60,000 nt of DNA from Membranipora membranacea (Eukaryota > Bryozoa > Gymnolaemata > Cheilostomatida > Membraniporidae). Position 1 is the first letter of the stretch; every line of letters starts with the position of its first letter. This document shows positions 51,744-60,000 of this stretch, piece after piece. The stretch covers positions 2,730,001 through 2,790,000 of the forward strand of contig OU612073.1 of NCBI GenBank assembly GCA_914767715.1, given 5' to 3'. The translations under genes and the position numbers were made by a program. The notes beneath the pieces were generated by a model, which made no database searches, had not been told where the DNA came from, and saw nothing but the letters and a program-made list of their open reading frames with translations.

Positions 51744-54700
51744 ATGAGAGGATTTAAAAAAAGCGTTTCACGAAAATTTGGAAGGATTAGAGCCAGTTTA
51801 TCTTTCAAGGTAGGTTTATCATACCATTTTATCATTCTTTTAAATGCAGCATATCTGTAGACGGCTATTCTCCGATTGGACATCTGTAATAACACACATC
51901 ATCATACCCAATCTCTACTGGAAGAAATGCTTGACCCTTCTCTTAAAGGTATAGTAATTTGTATTATTACTCCTCCCTAGATCTGAAATCCATGCTAGCT
52001 AATCAACAACCAAAATCCCATATCGTAACAAAATATTGAAATGAAATGGCAATAACTTCAAAGTCCTGACTTGAATATATTTTAAGGTTTTGTCTCACTG
52101 CTGATTTAGCTAGGGGGTCAGCTTGAACCAAATCTGTATCACAATCATTTCAATGAGAGGGCTCCTATATACATCTGCTGGAAGAAGTTGGTTATAAAAG
52201 ACTATATTCCAAAACGAATGTATGTGAACAGGGTGAACCGGGTGATGATTCGTATTAACTTTGGCTCTGTACTCTTTATGTTCCTTCCGTAGAGGAAAGA
52301 AAGAGAAACAAAAATCTGTCCCTACAAAGCATACCACAACAAGGTGTACCAAACGATGGTCAAGTGGAAAGGGAAAGAGGCCCTGTTGATCCAAAAAAAA
52401 TTATAAGCAAATAAATTGACCTGAAATAAAATGAAGGATTTAGATGGTTGTCAATTCAAAATAGAACGCAGTACTTCCAATGTACCCAGGAAATCCCAAT
52501 GTCCGAAAAACACTCATAGTCACGCCATTATATCATGAGAGCAACAAGTCTTATCTTTAAGTATCGCCTTGGTCATATTAGACAGCAAGTGCCAATAAAA
52601 TGTTTGCCAACAAATAAACATTGCATAATTTAAATTTTGTGTTACTTGTTATGAAATTTCATGGAATCTTCCATAAACAAACTTGAATTTGGCACAGAGA
52701 AGTCATAATAATATACTAATTCCTTTATCAAACAAATTTACAGCAACAGGATCCTCCAAGTCTAAATGGTCCAAGTCCAAGTCAAACAAAACAATCTGCA
52801 GCCAAACATACAGGAAGTTCACTTACAGAGGCGAGAACCAACGTACCCACTCCAGAAGATGAACCGGATGTATCAGAAGACGTGACCACCACACAGAGGG
52901 GACAAAGAGGCACAACACGTCGTGTAGAGCTTCACTCTAGCAATGACGTTAGTAATCTATCTTTTTCTTCTGCTAATTCGCTTGTTCTTTCATAACTAAA
53001 GGCTAATGTAACGCCCTGGTCAAATTTTTATTGTGCCCTTGTTCAAGTGCTCGAACTCGGGATTCTGGTGATGCCATTTTATGTCAACCACATTGTGGTT
53101 GTCAGCAGGTGGTTGATAATAAAAAGCCTTTACCAGCCACCTTGGTCTGAGTTGAACACCTAGGCAAATTTGGACCCTCAAACTGGAAAAAAGATACTTG
53201 ACCGCGAAGACTGAATTATCAGTTATTATTTATTTTATCAAACATGGATTACCAATATGCTTCAAAAAGTTTATGAAGTATCACTTCACATTTGAATGAA
53301 TATACCGTCTTTCTGGCTTCATCGATCACCTGCACTATGTGATATATTTACCTGACATGATTACTGAAATGGGTACTTGATCTCTGTTCTCTGTATAGTG
53401 ATTCAACTTGGCCCAATGCTAAGGTTATGATCTGTCATAAATTAGGCTGAGTTGTAAAAATAATTACCAGATATTTATAGCAGCCAAGTAGGTATGTCCG
53501 TAAGCCCAAGTCAGAGTTGTCTGTTGTTTCCGCTCAGTCGTGTATCTGTCCCTAGTCATGCCTCATGTTATGTCCTAGCTAGTGGAGATAATTACTTGAA
53601 AGCTAAGAATAGCTTTCAGTAATTATTAAGAGTGACTCAGTCATTGTAGAAGCCATGGTCTGTGTGATTATTTAATTACTACCAATAGTGTGTATAAGTA
53701 TCTCAATTACTTACGATATTTTGCAGAAGAAAGGTAAGGATCAAGTGTCGTTAAAAACGCAGACGCCTGCCGAAAATGCACAGCTCGTCGATGATGCCAA
53801 CCAACGGAAGGGTAATCTGACTGATAACGGTAGTAAAGTTATTTCACTTGTGCTGTATCTGTATCTCTCATAGAATAGTTGAGTTGGAAGTATTGATACA
53901 TGTCAACAGACTAAAGTAGAAGTTTGTGAGGCGCCTCCGACACAATGATGTCTACACAAATATTTTTGCTTACCTTTTTGTTCTTTTACTTTAATCACAA
54001 CTTGTTCTTGTATACGATAATCTAGCTTTCCAATTTGGTTTTATGTGCATAATATATAAAATCTTTACCAGGGGTTGGGGAGGAGGCCCCACAGTTGACA
54101 GTTGGTTAACAAAATAAACATACTTATTACTATCTGCATTTTTACAAAGAAACTACAGTTTGCCTGTGCCTCCAATTGCATGTGGTCATTAGTAGATTAT
54201 GTTCTCAGTACAAATCCCTGAATTCTTTTTTCTCTTGCTGATCGTAGTGTAAGTCCTTATACAATTGTAATGGAGGTTTTGATAACTTGCCAAGCTGGTG
54301 CCACATTACAATAACCTATGGTGAGCTGGCTCAATAATGTTCTGATTCACATAATTTTGCCAAGTATAATTGACCAACAATGGTACATTTTCCCTTGGGT
54401 TTGGTTGCAGAAGATTGTTAAAAACTAAGGTATCAATGAGCCAGTAAAATGAGGCTCCACATATAGTTGTTTTGTTAGTTCTTATAGAAATTATTTTTAT
54501 CACTGTAGATGGGGCGTCAAATGTGGCTAGTGGTGGTGTCTCCGATGAGACCAGGAGTCAGCAGGGCCTCCATTCCCATCCGTTGTCGACAGCAAGAGAA
54601 GTAAGGAGTTTCTATATTGTTACCTGTAATTTGTCTTCCTATTTTTCTATTTTTATTTTCTGTATGTGTCTATAACGTTATCATGTGAAATTGTTTCCTG

Positions 54701-57700
54701 ATATCTTTACTCCGCCTCTATGAAACATGATTTTATGATTGGGATCGGCACATCAAAAAATCTAAATATTTACATAATTACTGTACTTGGAGTGTTAAAT
54801 CTGGCATCATTTTGGGGATAGCAAAACAGCCTCAGCAGACAACCAGACAATCGTTGCCTCTCTTCATCCTTATTTAAGGGGTACGGAACTGAACATGGAG
54901 AAGTTCAACATTCAGACCGACCGGTCTGTGTCCATTTGCCAAGCAGTATTCAAACTGGAGACATGAATGATGAAGGAAAGGACACAAAAGAGGTATTTTT
55001 CAATCGGCATTTTCTAAGCATTTCAATTTGATTGATTTTGTTAAACAAAATTTCCAAGTGAAGCCTTTGCAGGTATCACCTCTCAGGTCCACCCTTGATA
55101 ATGACCCAATTTAATATCGCTATTCATTAAGACGCAGCTTAATTTAATAAATTGGTAAACCCAGGTTCCTAAGTATTAGTCATAATCACACCATATATGG
55201 TGCTGTCTTAGCAACGATCTGAGATAAAGCTTACAGTGCTGCTGTGCCTAATTCGTACCTCGTTGCTGTTGATAAGTGATGCAGGTATATCATTGTGTTG
55301 AGCTTCTTTTGATAACTTCATTTGCAGTGTTGTTGATATTTTCAGGATGTTAATGTTGGTGATAATGCAACTTCAGGCAACAATTCAACAGCAACAACGT
55401 CACTAGGTAGGTGTTACTTGGTGATGAATGGCACCACAAAATCTACCACTACAGATATGGGAGAGGTATACACCCGAGAGTGCCGGGGGCTGGAACAATC
55501 AACAATGAAAGCTCCCCCAGTCGGATTCGAACCCACAACTCCTGTCGCAACAATCGCATGGCAGTTAATAGCAAGCGTGCTTACTGGGACATCTCACCAT
55601 CCCCAAAAGAAAATGGGTTGATGGCGATATTTAGCATGCCCATTATTCACTACACAGAGTTGTGTTCTCTCATCCCAAAGCACCATCCACTCCACCATCG
55701 CCACCCTAAGCAAAACAGGGTTACTGCCCTTACATGGCCAATCGCTGAAACCCCTTGTACTGAGTTTTAGTTGTCCGTCCAGCTTATCTGCATGTCTTTC
55801 TATGAGTTAGTCAGAAGTCTTAATTTTTAAGGTTTTGGTGATAAGGTTTAAGATCTGAGGCTTTGATGTTTGATGTACTCATAAACTACAATATTTTGTT
55901 GAAGGGTATTTTGATTTTGAATTATTTATAGGCACAGCAGTAAATGAAAGACCTGAAGGAGCAGGAAAAGAAACCAAAGATGACAAACAGGTAGGAGATG
56001 AATTATGATTGCAAAACTATGGTGATGTTATGATTGCCAAATTTAAAAAAAATCAAAATCATGATTAGGGAATAGAGGTCTTCCAGGTCTAACACTGGCC
56101 TTGCACGTTAAATATTTGAATAAGTGTCAAACGCTGTTGTAGTTAGTAGATTATTAAACCCAAGTCCTAGATATGAGTCATATTCAGGTCATACATAACA
56201 TATTGCTCTCTTATCAGCAGCTATTTTAGGTAAATGCACTTCTATACTGTAGATGATTCATAAAGCCTTGTTGACGCACACACATATTGCAATGCGGAGC
56301 CAATACTCACAATTAAACATTTGTTTCCGATGAAATTTTCCAGGAAATTGGAGTTGGGGATACTACCAGTTCAGGCTATGGTTCAGCTGCTGTATCATCT
56401 GGTAGGTGTGATATAAAATAATAATATAATAATATAATATAATATAATGTTATATAATATAATATAATATAATGTAATGTAATATAATATAATATAATGT
56501 AATGTAATATAATATAATATAATATAATATAATATAATATAATATAATATAATAATCTATGGTTTACTGACTGTGGTTCTGTGGTTATATATGACCAGTT
56601 TGTTCAAGTATCTTTTGGTTGTGTGATGGTAGATTGAAGATACAATAAACTCTTGATTTGACCACAGCAAAGTTGGGTACAAATAAATAATCTTAGTCCA
56701 GACTTGTAGTTCTATGGTAGTCAGCTAGAAAGCTAGGATATGTGGCATGGAATCAAACTTTGGAAGTACCTGTACCTCACAGTAGACCCTACAGTACCCC
56801 ACCTGGAAATTTGCTTCACCTACCATTTTTTCTAAACTGCCCTGTGGTATTTTTATTTAAAACAGAAAAAACACCTTTTTATATATCTAACTGGGAGAGT
56901 GATTCAAGGAAGATCTTTATGCCTATTATGATTCATGTTTATGGAACTATGAATTTGGAAAGAAAACGGTAATTTTTACAGGTTATGATATGAGATTGCA
57001 TGACCTAAAAGAAAGGTGGTGGTTCCTCAGTGCTAACCTGCTGCTGAAAATCTGATCGCTCTGCCATTTTATTGACTGTATACCAACATTATGACATTTT
57101 GATTCTCTTCTTTAGAAACATCTCCTGCAACTTCTGCCACGCCCTCAGTAAACGACCTTCTTCTTCCTGACACAGACAAGGGAGGTTCAGGTAAAGATCG
57201 TCATCGATTAGATTCTGAAGGTTTTACCCCTACATACGAACGCCACCAAATAGGTTAGTAGAGCTTACAAATTGATCATTTTGTCAGTTTTTATTGAAAA
57301 GCTTGCAATAATTTATGTGTTTAAAATTATTTTTCACACAAAATTCTGTTCAGTTTATACCTTATGGCTTTGGGACCGGAATTTGAGCAGAAATGATTTC
57401 AAAGGTTTGATACATCAAAGCAGGATGTATATTCAATATGTAGAACTGTTTGGTCTCAGAAATACCATAGTCACAGTAATAATGCAACTCCAAATTTTGT
57501 AGCTCGTCTCTCAGCGTCAAGCAGAGCCAACTTCGACTTCAACGAGCTCAATAGCAAGCTTCAGGAGAAACAAACTGACAACATCACCCAAAGTTTCCAA
57601 CCACTGGCTCTAAGTCCCACTACTGAAAATGAAGCTTGTGATGTAGAGCTTAATGGGAAGACTTACAGCCTCAAAGTTTCTCATGCTTCGGCCGACAGTA

Positions 57701-60000
57701 GTAGCGAAGGTGATAGCGATGATGGTGATGATAATTCAGATGATATTTATGACCACCCCATACCTGAGGACTTGGCTTTGAAGATAGCAAGGTAAATTAT
57801 CTCCCTGTAAGTGCGTATATTTGATTTATAAAAACTGTATACAGAGCCCAAAGTCTGGGTAACCAGAAACTTGGCTTGTAGGTAGATCAACTTCGATCCA
57901 TTTTGCCAGCATTGGGGTTGCTGAAATCGGAGCAGGGCAACTCCAACGCTGGCTAAATGGATAAAACTTGATCCAGGGAGGGTGGGATCTAACTTGTAGG
58001 TATTTTTCTAAAGCAATTATAGCACCCACAGCAAGCTTTCACATTAGCCTGTTGACATGCAATCCACTGCAACCACCTAAAATGCCAATCACAGTGTGCA
58101 TATGGTTTACCCATAATGCATTACTCACTGTCTTCCTCTGTGATACTTAGAAAGGCTTTCCAAGAATTACTCTTTTTCTTGGCAACTGTTGCGCAAATGC
58201 TAAGATTACGGTCATTTCTGGCCTTATAAAGGTACTCATTGGCAGTGGTCGGGGTCACAGCCACAGTCAGTGACACTGTACCAAGGTCAAACCGATTGGT
58301 CACACAATAATTAATATCTATTGGTTCCATGGGTCCCTAGTTCAAGTTTAATTTTGATACAGCCTCTGTCCTTCACCACAATACAAACCAAACCTGGTAT
58401 TTATTTTTCTGCAGCCTTTGTGAAGAAAGTGATGTCAGATACATCTACATCACTCAGTCACGTCAGCATCATACAGCCAAGGTTCTTCTCACTATCTATG
58501 GGGATGGCAGTGAAAAAGTGGAAACTGAGCTGCAAGCATATGTCACAGACAAACACAGAAACTATGACATTGAAACTGTCGAAACAGAGGGATATTATTA
58601 CCACGATGAGTTTGGCGGAGAAAATAGCGGCGACCTTCAAATCATAAAATATGTTCTTGAAAACAATCGGTGGGTACCAAGGAAAAAAGCGTCTTGCGAC
58701 CTGATAATTCAAGGAACAGCCAACAACACCGCCAGCAAGCCTACTTGCTTCTATGCTGTAGTTTCTGCACACCTGGTACTCAACACATCCGGATGTGAGG
58801 CAATGTTGAGAAACGATTCAACAAAAAAGATGGCTGACATTCTTGACAAACTTCAGCCAGGAATAAATAGATACACACTTCGGATGCACAGCAGAAACTT
58901 TGAGCTGGATCTAACGGAGGCTCCAATGTTCGCCTATGCGCACCATTTCTCAAATGAGGAGCACTTCAAGGAAAGGGAAGCCAAAGACAAGCAAAATTCT
59001 GGCAAGAAGCGACAGTGGATTCCCCATAAGAGGTTCATGAAAGATGCCGCAATACTCAAGCTTTCACAGGTTGCTGAGCTCAAATCTTTGGAGAAAATCT
59101 TGAAAGCTACTTCAAAGAGAGTCCTCTATTCTGGACACAGTCCAACAGAGTATGAGGTGGCAGAGGTGCTGTCTTTACATGATCCTGTGCAACTAATTGA
59201 GCTTCACAGACGAAAGATCGACATTAAAGTGGGAGGACTGGACGGGTGGCTGCACTTTGTTGGTGAGATGGACTGGCGCAAATCCATATCTACCGCTCGA
59301 CCACAACTACTATTACAGGCTCACAGGATTGAATTCACAACCAAATACCAGTAAGCAAAATCTATGTTCTGGTGTCAGCATCAGTATTTGATATCAGTAC
59401 ATGGCCTTTATTGTTTTATCATAACCGAGTCCACGGGATAATGTGCTAATCATTTAAGAGCTAGAAAAGTCTGTTTTGAAAAAAGGAAAGGCTTTCTTTG
59501 CCCGTGCCTGAGGAATGTAGCATCGCTCTATGCATTTCGTATATTTCTGGATAGTGTTTAAGTTGACACGAATATAAAGTAGAGGTGAATATTAGAGGCA
59601 ACTAAAACTTATACCAGCTCCATTTTATTCTTTTACAGTGCCTTATTTCCTGGGAACAGCGGACAGATTGTATACGCTGTTCATGCTACAGAGAAAATCC
59701 TCTACCCCCTTGGAATCTTGGCTGGTGAACCGAAGGAATACATCAAAAAGCCAAAATGTGGTACAAGCATCTACTTTGCAGCATTACTGGCTCCAAATCT
59801 TGAATGTATCGAAGAAACTTTTCAGCCCTTTGTTTCCGATTTGCGATCTCTCTCTCACCCCAGTGATCACAATGAAGGAATCGAGTCTGTCCTTGAAAAA
59901 CTGTCTGCAATGATGCCTGCAAGGAAGAAGAAAGTTCAGTCATCAGCCCGCCCGCCCAAACAGTTGATGAGTAAGCTTGAAGACCAGCCATCACTGACTT
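51744..60000 (+). CDS. Protease-like gene 2 (partial, runs off right edge)
   Basis: Twelve exons: 51744-51809, 52744-52947, 53727-53829, 54509-54600, 54879-54992, 55346-55406, 55932-55990, 56344-56401, 57116-57253, 57503-57791, 58415-59350, and 59639 to beyond 60000. It starts MRGFKKSVSRKFGRIRASLSFK, again short, basic and without a signal peptide. The second exon (68 residues, QQDPPSLNGPSPSQ... to RVELHSSND) is not found in gene 1, whose first intron lacks the matching stretch. The C-terminal domain keeps all three motifs: VVSAHLVLN (His), RFMKDAAILKLSQ (Asp) and FPGNSGQIVYA (Ser). It differs from gene 1 at about 20 positions in the large exon and has one extra residue (NTASKP for NTNKP). 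The small-exon N-terminal part is more divergent. The stop codon lies outside the window. Same inferred function and doubts as gene 1. Confidence 0.75.
55432..55590 (-). mobile_element. tRNA-derived SINE in intron of protease-like gene 2
   Basis: On the minus strand: AAGCACGCTTGCTATT, GGAGTTGTGGGTTCGAATCC (intact B box), GGGGGAGCTTTCATTG and TTCCAGCCCCCGGCACTCTC. This copy keeps a better B box than its orthologous-position copy at 44645-44785. Confidence 0.68.
56418..56553. repeat. (TAATA)n pentanucleotide microsatellite
   Basis: About 27 units of AATAT/TAATA, with occasional AATGT, in the intron after the exon at 56344-56401. The corresponding intron of gene 1 has no such array. Confidence 0.9.
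57883..57975. repeat. Intronic inverted repeat, counterpart of 47374-47465
   Basis: TCCATTTTGCCAGCATTGG and CCAACGCTGGCTAAATGGA still pair but with more mismatches than in gene 1, and the loop has changed. Confidence 0.65.

Noticed and set aside
52110-52394. 94-codon minus-strand frame and Lys-rich plus-strand frame in intron 1 of gene 2
   Set aside because: Lies inside an intron, has stops in the alternative frames and matches no mobile-element protein I know.

Overview
The window is animal nuclear DNA. It is AT-rich, its genes are broken into many short exons with GT-AG introns of a few hundred bases, and it carries tRNA-derived SINEs, small inverted-repeat DNA elements and minisatellites. 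There are no bacterial operons or ribosome binding sites. The gene content (an invertebrate-type L-amino-acid oxidase, secreted plant-type heme peroxidases, a family C GPCR-like ectodomain protein) suggests a marine invertebrate. I cannot name the phylum from sequence alone. All exon boundaries were placed by eye from splice signals, reading frame and phase.

Left to right: (1) 1-2067, minus strand: the first three recognisable exons of a flavin L-amino-acid/amine oxidase that runs off the left edge. (2) 4371-22579, minus strand: a 24-exon gene for a secreted or surface protein of about 1522 residues. It has three tandem venus-flytrap (ANF_receptor/PBP1) domains like the glutamate-binding region of metabotropic glutamate receptors, a signal peptide and a C-terminal hydrophobic tail, but no cysteine-rich domain and no seven-helix domain. 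Its introns carry MITEs, SINEs and minisatellites, several lying directly against splice sites. (3) 23852-28326 and 35754-38464, minus strand: two tandem six-exon genes for secreted plant-type heme peroxidases, inside a segmental duplication. (4) 31604-33930, plus strand, between the peroxidases: a decayed relative of the family at the right end. (5) 41744-49569 and 51744 to beyond 60000, plus strand: two tandem genes for a large protein with a Ser/Asp-rich, multi-exon N-terminal half and a C-terminal domain that I read as a divergent trypsin-fold (PA clan) protease, from ordered His (SAH), Asp (KDAAILKL) and Ser (GNSG) motifs.

The genes show no obvious shared pathway. The oxidase (hydrogen peroxide producer) and peroxidases (hydrogen peroxide users) are neighbours, but a functional link is only a suggestion. 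The strongest points for a second look are the triple flytrap protein without a receptor core, the uncharacterised protease-like family with its pseudogene (catalytic Ser position now Cys), the peroxidases lacking the distal arginine, the minisatellites built from 5' splice-donor sequence, and a TTAA-type MITE whose empty site is preserved in the paralogous gene.
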